Source: Pseudomonas sp. RSB 5.4 (GTDB lineage: Bacteria; Pseudomonadota; Gammaproteobacteria; Pseudomonadales; Pseudomonadaceae). Taken from it: a stretch of DNA of 64,000 nt. The notes beneath the pieces were generated by a model that searched no databases, was not told the DNA's origin, and saw only the letters and a list, made by a program, of their open reading frames with translations. Made by a program: the position numbers and the translations under genes. The DNA is taken from positions 4,411,001 to 4,475,000 of the forward strand of contig NZ_CP146986.1 in assembly GCF_037126175.1 (NCBI RefSeq). The letters run 5' to 3'. The first letter of the stretch is position 1. Each line of letters opens with the position of its first letter. Of this stretch, positions 45,307 to 54,261 are shown piece by piece.

Positions 45307-45340
45307 CAAAAACGCCCGGCCAAAGGGCCGGGCGCTTTTC
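45307..45340 (-). terminator. intrinsic terminator downstream of phoU
   Basis: CGCCCGGCC pairs with GGCCGGGCG around AAAG (45313-45334). On the minus strand the stem is followed by TTTTTG. It lies 10 nt after the phoU stop and ends the pst-phoU operon. Confidence 0.88.
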
Positions 45341-45350
45341 TCAGGCAATC

Positions 45351-46112
45351 TTACTTATCGTCAGCATTGCCCGGAACATTAGCGGTTTCGCCGCTTGTGC
45401 CCTCAACTTCTTCCTTCATGCGCTTGAGGCCCAGATGACGCACGTCGGTGCCGCGCACCAGGTAGATCACCAGTTCCGAGATGTTGCGCGCGTGGTCGCC
45501 GATCCGCTCCAGCGAACGCAGCACCCAGATGATGCTCAGAACCCGCGAGATAGAGCGCGGGTCTTCCATCATGTAGGTGGCCAGTTCACGCAGCGCGGTC
45601 TTGTATTCGCGGTCGATGACTTTGTCGTACTGCGCCACCGACAGCGCCAGATCGGCGTCGAAACGGGCAAACGCGTCCAGCGCATCACGGACCATGTTGC
45701 GCACCTGGTCGCCGATGTGACGCACTTCGACGTAACCACGCGGCGCTTCGCCTTCTTCGCACAGCTGAATGGCGCGACGGGCGATCTTGGTCGCTTCGTC
45801 GCCGATGCGCTCCAGGTCGATCACCGACTTGGAGATGCTGATGATCAGACGCAGGTCGGACGCCGCCGGCTGACGACGGGCGAGAATGCGCAGGCATTCT
45901 TCGTCGATGTTGCGTTCCATCTGATTGATCTGGTCGTCGATCTCGCGCACCTGCTGGGCCAGGCCGGAGTCGGCCTCGATCAGCGCGGTGACCGCGTCGT
46001 TGACCTGCTTCTCGACCAGCCCGCCCATGGCCAGCAGGTGGCTGCGCACTTCTTCCAGTTCAGCGTTGAACTGCGCGGAAATGTGGTGGGTAAGGCCTTC
46101 TTTACTAATCAT
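45351..46112 (-). CDS. phoU: phosphate signalling protein PhoU
   Basis: The 253-residue protein has two PhoU helical repeats with metal-binding acidic motifs (DDQINQMERNIDEEC and DKVIDREYKTAL). It links the Pst transporter to PhoR and keeps the regulon off when phosphate is plentiful. It is the last gene of the pst operon, 72 nt after pstB. The C-terminal tail (VEGTSGETANVPGNADDK) is longer and more acidic than in E. coli. Confidence 0.96.
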   Translation of the reverse strand: MISKEGLTHHISAQFNAELEEVRSHLLAMGGLVEKQVNDAVTALIEADSGLAQQVREIDDQINQMERNIDEECLRILARRQPAASDLRLIISISKSVIDLERIGDEATKIARRAIQLCEEGEAPRGYVEVRHIGDQVRNMVRDALDAFARFDADLALSVAQYDKVIDREYKTALRELATYMMEDPRSISRVLSIIWVLRSLERIGDHARNISELVIYLVRGTDVRHLGLKRMKEEVEGTSGETANVPGNADDK

Positions 46113-46184
46113 GTTGGCGTCCTTGGAGCGTCCGGTAAGGTGCGGCGGGCCGCAGTCAATTCAGTGAGCGACAACCAGCGTCTG

Positions 46185-47018
46185 CTAGCCGTAACGACCG
46201 GTGATGTAGTCTTCGGTCTGCTTCTTCGCCGGATTGGTAAACAGGGTGTCGGTGTCGCCGAATTCCACCAGTTTGCCCATGTACATGAACGCCGTGTAGT
46301 CGGACACCCGCGCAGCTTGTTGCATGTTGTGGGTGACGATGACGATGGTGAACTTGGACTTCAGCTCGTAGATCAGCTCTTCGACTTTCAGGGTCGAGAT
46401 CGGGTCGAGGGCCGAGCACGGTTCGTCGAGCAGCAACACTTCCGGCTCAACGGCGATGGTGCGGGCAATCACCAGACGCTGCTGCTGACCGCCGGACAGG
46501 CCAAGTGCCGAGTCGTGCAGACGGTCTTTGACTTCGTCCCACAGCGCCGCGCCTTTCAACGCCCACTCGACCGCTTCGTCGAGGATGCGCTTCTTGTTGA
46601 TGCCCTGGATGCGCAGGCCGTAGACCACGTTTTCGTAGATGGTCTTGGGGAACGGGTTGGGCTTCTGGAACACCATGCCGACGCGACGACGCAGTTCGGC
46701 GACGTCTTCGCCCTTGCGGTAGATGTTGTTGCCGTACAGGTTGATTGCGCCTTCGACACGGCAGCCGTCAACCAGATCGTTCATGCGGTTGAAGGTACGC
46801 AGCAGCGTGGACTTGCCGCAGCCGGACGGGCCGATGAACGCGGTCACGCGCTGTTTCGGGATGTTCATGCTGACGTCGAACAGGGCTTGCTTGTCGCCGT
46901 AGTACAGGCTCAGGCCCGGTACTTCGATAGCCACGGTTTCCTGCTCGAGATTCAGGCTCTGCTTGTCGCGCCCCAGGGCCGACATGTTGATGCCGTGGGT
47001 AGGTGTTTCGTGCTGCAT
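46185..47018 (-). CDS. pstB: phosphate ABC transporter ATP-binding protein PstB
   Basis: The 277-residue ATPase has Walker [10 protein letters not shown], signature LSGGQQQR, Walker B VLLLDEP and switch His (IVTHN). It powers phosphate import. An N-terminal extension of about 30 residues before [14 protein letters not shown] is longer than in E. coli. A REPIN separates it from pstA. Confidence 0.97.
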   Translation of the reverse strand: MQHETPTHGINMSALGRDKQSLNLEQETVAIEVPGLSLYYGDKQALFDVSMNIPKQRVTAFIGPSGCGKSTLLRTFNRMNDLVDGCRVEGAINLYGNNIYRKGEDVAELRRRVGMVFQKPNPFPKTIYENVVYGLRIQGINKKRILDEAVEWALKGAALWDEVKDRLHDSALGLSGGQQQRLVIARTIAVEPEVLLLDEPCSALDPISTLKVEELIYELKSKFTIVIVTHNMQQAARVSDYTAFMYMGKLVEFGDTDTLFTNPAKKQTEDYITGRYG

Positions 47019-47084
47019 GGGAGGCTCCCTGTGCTAACAAATTCGGTTCGGTTAGCCGCTTGGTGCGGCTGTACTCAATCTAGG

Positions 47085-47172
47085 GTGGGAGCGGGCTTGC
47101 TCGCGAAGAGGCCGGCACACTCAACATCAATGTCGCCTGACCCACCGCTTTCGCGAGCAAGCCCGCTTCCAC
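47085..47172. repeat. REPIN-like element, family 1, inside the pst operon
   Basis: Arms GTGGGAGCGGGCTTGCTCGC and GCGAGCAAGCCCGCTTCCAC are inverted with one mismatch near the end. It sits between pstA (stop 47180) and pstB (start 47018), so a transcript of the operon must read through it. Confidence 0.88.
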
Positions 47173-47179
47173 AGGGATA

Positions 47180-48850
47180 TCAACTGTCCAAAGCTTTGTA
47201 TTTTTCGCGCAGGTGGTTACGAATCCACACCGCCGACAGGTTGAGGATCGCGATCACCAGCACCAGCAGCAGCGCCGTGGCGTACACCAGTGGCCGTGCC
47301 GCTTCGACGTTCGGGCTCTGGAAGCCGACGTCATAGATGTGGAAGCCCAGGTGCATGATCTTCTGGTCCAGGTGCAGGTACGGGTAGTTGCCGTCCACTG
47401 GCAGCGACGGCGCCAGTTTCACCACACCCACCAGCATCAGCGGCGCCACTTCACCGGCGGCGCGGGCCACGGCGAGGATCATGCCGGTCATCATCGCCGG
47501 GCTGGCCATCGGAATAACGATCTTCCACAGGGTTTCCGCCTTGGTCGCACCAAGGGCCAGCGAGCCCTCACGGACGGTACGCGGAATACGCGCCAGACCT
47601 TCCTCGGTCGCCACGATCACCACCGGCACCGCCAGCAGCGCCAAAGTCAGCGACGCCCAGAGCAGGCCCGGCGTACCGAAGGTCGGTGCCGGCAGTGCTT
47701 CCGGGAAGAACAGACGGTCGACCGAACCACCCAACACATAAACAAAGAAGCCCAGACCGAACACGCCGTAGACAATCGCCGGAACACCGGCGAGGTTGTT
47801 CACCGCGATCCGGATGATCCGCGTCAGGGTGTTCTGCTTGGCGTATTCGCGCAGGTACACCGCCGCCAGTACGCCGAACGGAGTCACGATCATCGCCATG
47901 ATCAGGGTCATCATCACGGTGCCGAAAATCGCCGGGAAGATGCCGCCTTCGGTGTTCGCTTCACGCGGGTCATCCGAGAGGAATTCCCAGATCTTGCTGA
48001 AGTAGAAACCGACCTTGGTGAAGGTGCTCATCGCGTTCGGCTGATAGGCGTGAACGACTTTGCCCAGGCCGATTTCGATCTCTTTGCCGTTGGCATCGCG
48101 AGCGGTCAAAGCGTCGCGGTTGAACTGCGCATGCAGATCGGCCAGACGCGCTTCGATGTCCTGATAACGCGCGTTCAGCTCGGCACGTTCGGCGTCCATG
48201 TCCGCTTGCGCAGTGGCATCAAGCTTGCCGTCCAGCTCCAGTTTGCGACCGTGCAGACGGATGCGTTCCAGGCCTGCGTTGATCGCCCCGATATCAGTCT
48301 TTTCCAGCGACTTGAGCTGCGCGGCGAGCTTGTTCACGCGGTCGATCCGCGCTTGCAGCTCAGGCCAGGCCGCTTCGCCTTCGGCGATCACCTTGCCGTC
48401 CTGTTTGACGTTGACCAGGTAGCCGTAGAAGTTGCCCCACTCGCGACGCTCGATCGCCATCAGTTCCGGCGGCGTGGTCTGGTTGGTCAGCCACTCGCCG
48501 ACCACCCAGGTGAAGTCGTTGCCGTTCAGGTCACGGTTGCCGACCTTGATCAGCTCGCGGGTCATGAATTCCGGGCCCTGATCAGGCACCGGCAGGCCGG
48601 CGCTTTTCAGGCGTGCACGCGGCACTTCTTCTTTCTGTACCACTTCGCCGATGACCAGGTGATTGGCCTGGCCCGGTACGTCGTAGCTGGCATGGATCAG
48701 GTCCGCCGGCCAGAAGTGACCCAGACCGCGCACGGCAATCACCGCCAGCAGGCCAATGGTCATGATGACCGCGATGGACACCGCGCCACCGCTGATCCAG
48801 ACGCCCGGGGCGCCGCTCTTGAACCATCCATTCAGGGAGTTCTGTTTCAC
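47180..48850 (-). CDS. pstA: phosphate ABC transporter permease PstA, long form with periplasmic insertion
   Basis: The 556-residue permease is nearly twice the length of E. coli PstA (296). After the first membrane helix (about residues 20-43) comes an insertion of about 260 residues with a predicted coiled coil (ERIRLHGRKLELDGKLDAT, then ERAELNARYQDIEARLADLH). The five core helices and the conserved EGL motif (VATEEGLARIPRTVREGSLALGAT) follow. It works with PstC, PstB and PstS in phosphate uptake. It starts 15 nt after pstC. The long form is shared by other pseudomonads; the job of the insertion is not established. Confidence 0.94.
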   Translation of the reverse strand: MKQNSLNGWFKSGAPGVWISGGAVSIAVIMTIGLLAVIAVRGLGHFWPADLIHASYDVPGQANHLVIGEVVQKEEVPRARLKSAGLPVPDQGPEFMTRELIKVGNRDLNGNDFTWVVGEWLTNQTTPPELMAIERREWGNFYGYLVNVKQDGKVIAEGEAAWPELQARIDRVNKLAAQLKSLEKTDIGAINAGLERIRLHGRKLELDGKLDATAQADMDAERAELNARYQDIEARLADLHAQFNRDALTARDANGKEIEIGLGKVVHAYQPNAMSTFTKVGFYFSKIWEFLSDDPREANTEGGIFPAIFGTVMMTLIMAMIVTPFGVLAAVYLREYAKQNTLTRIIRIAVNNLAGVPAIVYGVFGLGFFVYVLGGSVDRLFFPEALPAPTFGTPGLLWASLTLALLAVPVVIVATEEGLARIPRTVREGSLALGATKAETLWKIVIPMASPAMMTGMILAVARAAGEVAPLMLVGVVKLAPSLPVDGNYPYLHLDQKIMHLGFHIYDVGFQSPNVEAARPLVYATALLLVLVIAILNLSAVWIRNHLREKYKALDS

Positions 48851-48865
48851 AGACTTCTACCTTTC

Positions 48866-51151
48866 TTAAAGCGACGAGTATTTCTTGCGCAGACGCTGAC
48901 GAATCAGTTCTGCCAGGGTGTTCATGACGAAGGTGAACAACAGCAGCACCAGCGCCGAGAGGAACAGCACGCGGTAGTGGCTGCCGCCGACTTCCGACTC
49001 GGGCATTTCCACCGCGACGTTGGCGGCCAGGGTGCGCAGGCCTTCGAACAGGTTCATTTCCATGACCGGGGTGTTACCCGTAGCCATCAGCACGATCATG
49101 GTTTCGCCGACCGCACGGCCCATGCCGATCATCAGTGCCGAGAAAATGCCCGGGCTGGCGGTGAGGATCACCACGCGGGTCATGGTCTGCCACGGCGTGG
49201 CACCAAGTGCCAGGGAGCCGAGGGTCAAGCCACGCGGCACGCTGAACACGGCGTCTTCGGCGATCGAGTAGATGTTCGGGATCACCGCAAAACCCATCGC
49301 CAGACCAACCACCAGAGCGTTGCGCTGGTCGTAGGTGATGCCCAGGTCGTGGGAGATCCACATGCGCATGTCGCCGCCAAAGAACCAGTTCTCCATGTAC
49401 GGGCTCATGTACAGCGACAACCAACCGACAAACAGGATCACCGGAATCAGCAGCGCACTTTCCCAGCCATCCGGGACTTTCAGGCGGATCGACTCAGGCA
49501 GGCGACTGAAGGTAAAACCGGCGACCAGAATGCCGATCGGCAGCAGCATCAGCAGGCTGAAGATGCCCGGCAGATGCCCTTCCACATACGGCGCGAGGAA
49601 CAGACCGGCGAAGAAACCGAGAATCACCGTCGGCATCGCTTCCATCAGCTCGATCACCGGTTTGACCTTGCGGCGCATGCCCGGGGCCATGAAGTACGCG
49701 GTGTAGATCGCTGCGGCAACCGCCAGCGGCGCGGCCAGCAACATCGCGTAGAACGCGGCTTTCAGGGTGCCGAAGGTCAGTGGCGAGAGGCTCAGTTTCG
49801 GTTCGAAATCGGTATTGGCGGCGGTCGATTGCCAGACGTATTTAGGCTCATCGTAGTTTTCGTACCAGACCTTGCTCCACAACGCGCTCCACGATACTTC
49901 CGGGTGCGGGTTGTCGAGCAGCAGCGGTTGCAGCTTGCCGCCGGCCTCGACGATCACCCGGTTAGCACGCGGCGACAGACCGAACAGGCCCTGACCCTCG
50001 ACCACCGGATCGACCAGCAGGGTGCGGTGCGCGGTGCTGTGGAACACGCCGAGCTTGCCGCTGGCATCGAGGGCAACGAAACCCTTGCGACGCTCTTCGG
50101 CAGTGATTTCAACGATCGGCGCAGTGCCCATCTGGAAGGTGCGGATCTGCTTCAGACGCAACTCGCCATCGGTATCGCGAGCCATGAACCATTGGGCCAG
50201 ACCACCCGTGGAATCACCGATGATCAGCGAGATACCGCCCACCAGCTGGGTCGAGGCCGTGACTTGGGCGTCGGCGTTTTCCAGCAGTTTGTAGCGACCG
50301 TTGAGGCTCTTGTCGCGCAGGCTGAACACGTCGGCCTGGGCGCGTCCGTTGACCACGTACAGCCATTGCTGGCGCGGGTCGACGAAGATGTTCTTCACCG
50401 GCTCGGTCATCTGCGGCAGCTCGATACGCTTCTGCTCGTTGGTGACTTCGCCGGTCATCATGTTTTCTTCGCTGGTCAGCGCCAGCACATTGAGCTGCGA
50501 ACCGGTCGAACCCACCAGCATCAGGGTCGAATCGGTCGCGTTGAGGCTGACGTGCTCCAGCGCCCCACCGCCCTCGTTCACCGCGATCGGCGCTTCGCCA
50601 TACGGGTATTCGATGGCCGGAGTGATGGTTTTCTTGCCATCGGGGTAGCTGACTTTATAGGTGTGACGGAACACCAGCGCCTGTCCGTTGGACAGGCCCA
50701 CGGCTACCAGCGGATGACCTGGCTGGTCTTCGCCAATGGAGGTCACGGTGGTGCCGGCTGGCACAGGCAGATCGACGCGCTTCAATTCAGCGCCACTGTC
50801 GATATCGAAGAACAGCGCCTGGCCCTTGTCGGAAACGCGCATCGCCACCTGATTCTGCTCTTCGAGCGAAATCATCAGCGGCTTGCCGGCGTCCTGCATC
50901 CAGGCCGGGGTAATGGCATCCTTCGCGGTCAGGCTGGCGCCGTGGAACAACGGTGCAACGACGTAGGCGAGGAAGAAGAAGATCAGGGTGATGGCTGCCA
51001 GCACGGCGAGGCCGCCGACGAGGACGTACCAGCGGGTGAAGCGATCCTTGAGCGCGCGAATGCGGCGCTTGCGTTGCAGCTCAGGCGTATTGAAATCAAT
51101 GCGCTTGGGAGGGGAAGTCGTAGTCATTGGGGAATTGGCCAGATCATTCAT
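48866..51151 (-). CDS. pstC: phosphate ABC transporter permease PstC, long form with beta-propeller-like insertion
   Basis: The 761-residue permease is more than twice the E. coli length (319). After one N-terminal helix (about residues 43-65) there is an insertion of about 390 residues made of repeated beta units (for example VAVGLSNGQALVF, LMLVGSTGSQLNVLAL, WLYVVNGRAQADVFSL), like a WD40/PQQ propeller in the periplasm. The permease core follows with the EAMPTVILGFFAG region and GSLALGATPWQT. I choose ATG 51151 because a Pho box at 51174-51191 places the predicted transcript start near it; GTG 51157 is also in frame, as is ATG 51127. Confidence 0.93.
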   Translation of the reverse strand: MNDLANSPMTTTSPPKRIDFNTPELQRKRRIRALKDRFTRWYVLVGGLAVLAAITLIFFFLAYVVAPLFHGASLTAKDAITPAWMQDAGKPLMISLEEQNQVAMRVSDKGQALFFDIDSGAELKRVDLPVPAGTTVTSIGEDQPGHPLVAVGLSNGQALVFRHTYKVSYPDGKKTITPAIEYPYGEAPIAVNEGGGALEHVSLNATDSTLMLVGSTGSQLNVLALTSEENMMTGEVTNEQKRIELPQMTEPVKNIFVDPRQQWLYVVNGRAQADVFSLRDKSLNGRYKLLENADAQVTASTQLVGGISLIIGDSTGGLAQWFMARDTDGELRLKQIRTFQMGTAPIVEITAEERRKGFVALDASGKLGVFHSTAHRTLLVDPVVEGQGLFGLSPRANRVIVEAGGKLQPLLLDNPHPEVSWSALWSKVWYENYDEPKYVWQSTAANTDFEPKLSLSPLTFGTLKAAFYAMLLAAPLAVAAAIYTAYFMAPGMRRKVKPVIELMEAMPTVILGFFAGLFLAPYVEGHLPGIFSLLMLLPIGILVAGFTFSRLPESIRLKVPDGWESALLIPVILFVGWLSLYMSPYMENWFFGGDMRMWISHDLGITYDQRNALVVGLAMGFAVIPNIYSIAEDAVFSVPRGLTLGSLALGATPWQTMTRVVILTASPGIFSALMIGMGRAVGETMIVLMATGNTPVMEMNLFEGLRTLAANVAVEMPESEVGGSHYRVLFLSALVLLLFTFVMNTLAELIRQRLRKKYSSL

Positions 51152-51173
51152 GCGCACACCCTAGCGATCCTGT

Positions 51174-51191
51174 ATGACAGAAAGATGACAA
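51174..51191 (-). promoter_or_regulatory. Pho box upstream of pstC
   Basis: On the minus strand the sequence reads TTGTCATCTTTCTGTCAT, two 7-nt PhoB half-sites separated by 4 nt, an almost perfect match. TAGGGT at 51158-51163 lies 10 nt downstream as a -10 candidate. It gives the permease genes a PhoB promoter separate from that of pstS. Confidence 0.8.
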
Positions 51192-51253
51192 TGCAGTGAC
51201 GCACCAAATCCGCCGCCAGCGGGGTACTGGCAGTGGATAGAAAAATTCGGAGG

Positions 51254-51321
51254 GTGTGGGAGCCGGCCGCTTGCGGGCCGGGCCCCACACTTGAGTCAGG
51301 CGGGGTTCACCCCTGACTCAA
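51254..51321. terminator. two tandem hairpins between pstS and pstC
   Basis: The first hairpin pairs GTGTGGG (51254-51260) with CCCACAC (51284-51290), with a GC-rich inner stem. The second pairs TTGAGTCAGG (51291-51300) with CCTGACTCAA (51312-51321). Neither has a long T-tract, so they are as likely to protect the pstS mRNA end as to terminate it. Confidence 0.6.
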
Positions 51322-51325
51322 TTTG

Positions 51326-52330
51326 TTACTTCTTTGCGACTTCAGCGCCGCCTTCCTGCAGACCAAGGTCAGCCAGTGCTTTTGCAGCAACTTTGGCTGG
51401 CAACGGGATGTAGCCGTCTTTCACTACGACTTCCTGACCCTGTTTCGACAGAACCAGTTTCACGAACTCGGCTTCCAGCGGGGCCAGAGGCTTGTTCGGG
51501 GCCTTGTTCACGTAAACGTAGAGGAAGCGCGACAGCGGGTACTTGCCGTTCAGGGCGTTTTCTTCGGTGTCTTCGATGAAGTCAGTGCTGCCTTTCTTCG
51601 ACAGAGCAACGGTTTTCACGCTGGCGGTCTTGTAGCCGATGCCCGAGTAACCGATGCCGTTCAGCGAGGAGCTGATCGACTGCACGACCGACGCCGAACC
51701 TGGCTGTTCGTTGACGTTAGGCTTGTAGTCGCCTTTGCACAGGGCTTCTTCCTTGAAGTAGCCGTAGGTACCGGATACCGAGTTACGGCCGAACAGTTGC
51801 ACTGGCTTGTTGGCCAGGTCGCCGGTCACGCCCAGGTCGCCCCAGGTTTTCACGTCGGCTTTGGCGCCGCACAGACGGGTGGACGAGAAGATCGCGTCAA
51901 CCTGTTCCATGGTCAGGTGCTGGATCGGGTTGTCCTTGTGCACGAACACCGCCAGGGCGTCCACGGCAACCGGGATTGCGGTTGGCTTGTAGCCGTATTT
52001 CTGCTCGAAGGCCGCCAGTTCGGTGTCCTTCATCTTGCGGCTCATCGGGCCCAGGTTGGAGGTGCCTTCAGTCAGCGCAGGTGGCGCGGTGGCGGAGCCA
52101 GCGGCCTGAATCTGGATGTTTACGTTCGGGTATTCTTTCTTGTAGTTCTCAGCCCACAGGGTCATGAGGTTGGCCAGAGTGTCGGAACCAACGCTGGACA
52201 AGTTGCCCGATACACCGGTGACCTTGGTGTAAGCCGGAATTGCCGGGTCAACGCCAGCGGCTACCGCGTGGGCAGTCGCAACGCCAGCAGCGACAAAAGT
52301 CATTGCCGCCATCAAACGCTTCAGTTTCAT
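51326..52330 (-). CDS. pstS: phosphate ABC transporter substrate-binding protein PstS
   Basis: The 334-residue periplasmic phosphate binder has a signal peptide (ending AVAAGVDPA). Ligand-binding signatures include [22 protein letters not shown] and [18 protein letters not shown]. It delivers phosphate to PstCA. A strong Pho box about 80 nt upstream predicts high expression when phosphate is low. Two hairpins separate it from pstC. Confidence 0.96.
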   Translation of the reverse strand: MKLKRLMAAMTFVAAGVATAHAVAAGVDPAIPAYTKVTGVSGNLSSVGSDTLANLMTLWAENYKKEYPNVNIQIQAAGSATAPPALTEGTSNLGPMSRKMKDTELAAFEQKYGYKPTAIPVAVDALAVFVHKDNPIQHLTMEQVDAIFSSTRLCGAKADVKTWGDLGVTGDLANKPVQLFGRNSVSGTYGYFKEEALCKGDYKPNVNEQPGSASVVQSISSSLNGIGYSGIGYKTASVKTVALSKKGSTDFIEDTEENALNGKYPLSRFLYVYVNKAPNKPLAPLEAEFVKLVLSKQGQEVVVKDGYIPLPAKVAAKALADLGLQEGGAEVAKK

Positions 52331-52408
52331 GCCTTACTCCTAGCAGATAGGGTGTGTTAAGTCGGGGCCAAGTATCAGCAGGCCGTGTGAACACTCTATG
52401 GCTGAAAT

Positions 52409-52426
52409 ATGACAATTGGATGAAAG
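52409..52426 (-). promoter_or_regulatory. Pho box upstream of pstS
   Basis: The minus strand reads CTTTCATCCAATTGTCAT: two PhoB half-sites with a 4-nt spacer, each with one change from CTGTCAT. A CATAGA hexamer at 52394-52399 is a possible -10. It lies about 80 nt before the pstS start. Confidence 0.78.
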
Positions 52427-52484
52427 GCCAGTATCAGGGTTTTGCAAGATGATTCGAAGATCTCAGAGAACAACACAGAACTAA

Positions 52485-52574
52485 TGTGGGAGCGGGCTTG
52501 CTCGCGAAGAGGCCGTGTCAGTCTATTCATATGCAGACTGACAAAACGCATTCGCGAGCAAGCCCGCTCCCACA
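52485..52574. repeat. REPIN-like element, family 1
   Basis: Arms TGTGGGAGCGGGCTTGCTCG and CGAGCAAGCCCGCTCCCACA (plus flanking CGAA/TTCG) are inverted around about 40 nt. A secondary GTCAGTCT/AGACTGAC stem lies inside. It is 11 nt after the MFS gene and upstream of the pstS promoter. Confidence 0.88.
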
Positions 52575-52585
52575 GGTGAAGATTT

Positions 52586-53884
52586 TCAGCGCCCCCTCTT
52601 CCAGAGCCACGCCCCCACCAGAATCCCCATCGTGCAAAGGACGGCCACATAGTAAGCCGGGCCCATCGCACTTTCTTTAAGCAACAGGCTGACCACCATT
52701 GGCGTCAGGCCACCGAAGATCGCGTACGCCACGTTGTACGAGAACGACAGCCCGCTGAAGCGCACCACCGGCGGGAACGCCTTGACCATTACGTACGGCA
52801 CCGCACCGATGGTGCCGACCAGCAGACCGGTCAGCGCATACAGCGGGAACAGCCAGTTCGGGTGATCGCCGAGGCTGTGATAGAAGGTCCAGGAGCTGAT
52901 CAGCAAGCCCAGGGAACCGAAGACAAACACCCGGCCGGCGCCGAGACGATCCGCCAGGGCACCGGAGATGATGCAGCCGACGCTGAGGAACACGATCGCC
53001 AGGCTGTTCGATTGCAGCGCCACCGTCGGCGAAAAGTGATAGACCGTCTGCAGCACGGTCGGGGTCATCAGAATCACCACGACGATCCCGGCGGACAGCA
53101 GCCAGGTCAGCAGCATCGAGATCGCAATCGCCCCGCGATGGTCACGCAGCACCGCGCGCAGCGGCACTTCTTCGGCCAGCGCCTTGCGCAGTTGCAGCTC
53201 GGCGAACACCGGAGTCTCGTGCAGCCAGCGACGCAGATACACCGAGAACAGACCGAACACACCACCGAGCAGGAACGGGATGCGCCAGGCGTAATCCGCG
53301 ACTTCCACCGGCGTATAGATGCTGTTGATTGCCGTAGCGACCAGCGAGCCGAGCAGGATACCCGCCGTCAGGCCGCTGGTCAGAGTGCCACAGGCGTAGC
53401 CGATGTGCTTTTGCGGCACGTGTTCGGAAACGAAGACCCACGCCCCCGGCACCTCACCACCAATCGCCGCGCCCTGGATCACCCGCATCAACAGCAGCAG
53501 GATCGGCGCCCACATACCGATCTGCGCATAGGTTGGCAGCAGGCCCATGATCAGGGTCGGCACGGCCATCATGAAAATGCTCAGGGTGAACATCTTCTTG
53601 CGCCCCAGCAGGTCGCCGAAGTGCGCCATGACAATGCCGCCCAGCGGCCGCGCCAGGTAACCGGCGGCGAAAATGCCGAAGGTCTGCATCAGGCGCAGCC
53701 ACTCGGGCATGTCGGCCGGGAAGAACAACTTGCCGACCACGGTGGCGAAGAACACGAAGATGATGAAGTCGTAAAACTCCAGCGCACCGCCCAGGGCCGA
53801 TAGCGACAGAGTCTTGTAGTCATTGCGGGTCAGGGGTCGTGCAGGTTGCTCGGGCTGCGCGAGGCTCGAAGGCGCTGTGGTCAT
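52586..53884 (-). CDS. MFS transporter of the metabolite:H+ symporter type
   Basis: The 432-residue protein has 12 predicted membrane helices. Family motifs include GGALEFYDFIIFVFFATVVG in the first helix and the loop GRKKMF between helices 2 and 3 (HFGDLLGRKKMFTLS), as in citrate/proline/shikimate-type symporters. The substrate is not identifiable. I start at ATG 53884; the longer frame to 53980 has no ribosome site. In P. aeruginosa an MFS gene also lies upstream of pstS. Confidence 0.88.
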   Translation of the reverse strand: MTTAPSSLAQPEQPARPLTRNDYKTLSLSALGGALEFYDFIIFVFFATVVGKLFFPADMPEWLRLMQTFGIFAAGYLARPLGGIVMAHFGDLLGRKKMFTLSIFMMAVPTLIMGLLPTYAQIGMWAPILLLLMRVIQGAAIGGEVPGAWVFVSEHVPQKHIGYACGTLTSGLTAGILLGSLVATAINSIYTPVEVADYAWRIPFLLGGVFGLFSVYLRRWLHETPVFAELQLRKALAEEVPLRAVLRDHRGAIAISMLLTWLLSAGIVVVILMTPTVLQTVYHFSPTVALQSNSLAIVFLSVGCIISGALADRLGAGRVFVFGSLGLLISSWTFYHSLGDHPNWLFPLYALTGLLVGTIGAVPYVMVKAFPPVVRFSGLSFSYNVAYAIFGGLTPMVVSLLLKESAMGPAYYVAVLCTMGILVGAWLWKRGR

Positions 53885-54261
53885 GGCAAGGGCTTCTCTT
53901 ATAGTCGGATCCGCCGCCACAACAACGCTGGCTGTGGCTTCGGCAGGTTCGGCACCATAGCAAATTGTTCGAAAAAGCACATAGAGGCGCGTATTTGACG
54001 GTCAAAATCAGAACCCGATGGTCGTCGCGGAGTCTACCGACCGATATACTCGCAACCTTGCTCCGGTTTGTAGGGGGTTGCTGTGCGAAAACGTCGTTGG
54101 CCCGGCCTTTGAACGGGATCAGCCGGTTTCGCAGAGTTTCCCCTTTAGACGCCTATGGAAAACGTGACGAACGCAGTATGTTCGGTGCTGAATCGTTTTT
54201 CCTGAAGACGGCTACCACCAGCAATACCAACGAAGAGTCACGGGTCAGAGGCACCCCCGGC
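53885..54261. other. 377-nt divergent intergenic region between MFS and thioesterase genes
   Basis: It must contain promoters for both genes. The one clear symmetric element is TTTGACGGTCAAA (53994-54006), an odd-centred palindrome that could be an operator. An open frame in the thioesterase phase crosses the region, but its codons do not match the family, so I treat it as non-coding. Confidence 0.5.

Noticed and set aside
47213..51199. A 1328-codon open frame on the plus strand opposite pstA-pstC
   Set aside because: It lies antisense to well-recognised permease genes, is rich in His, Arg and Gln as expected for a reverse-strand shadow of GC-rich coding DNA, and resembles no protein family.
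53965..54261. An N-terminal extension of about 99 residues for the thioesterase
   Set aside because: E. coli YciA aligns from PQGDL, just after the ATG at 54262; the upstream codons have no family match and cross the divergent promoter region.
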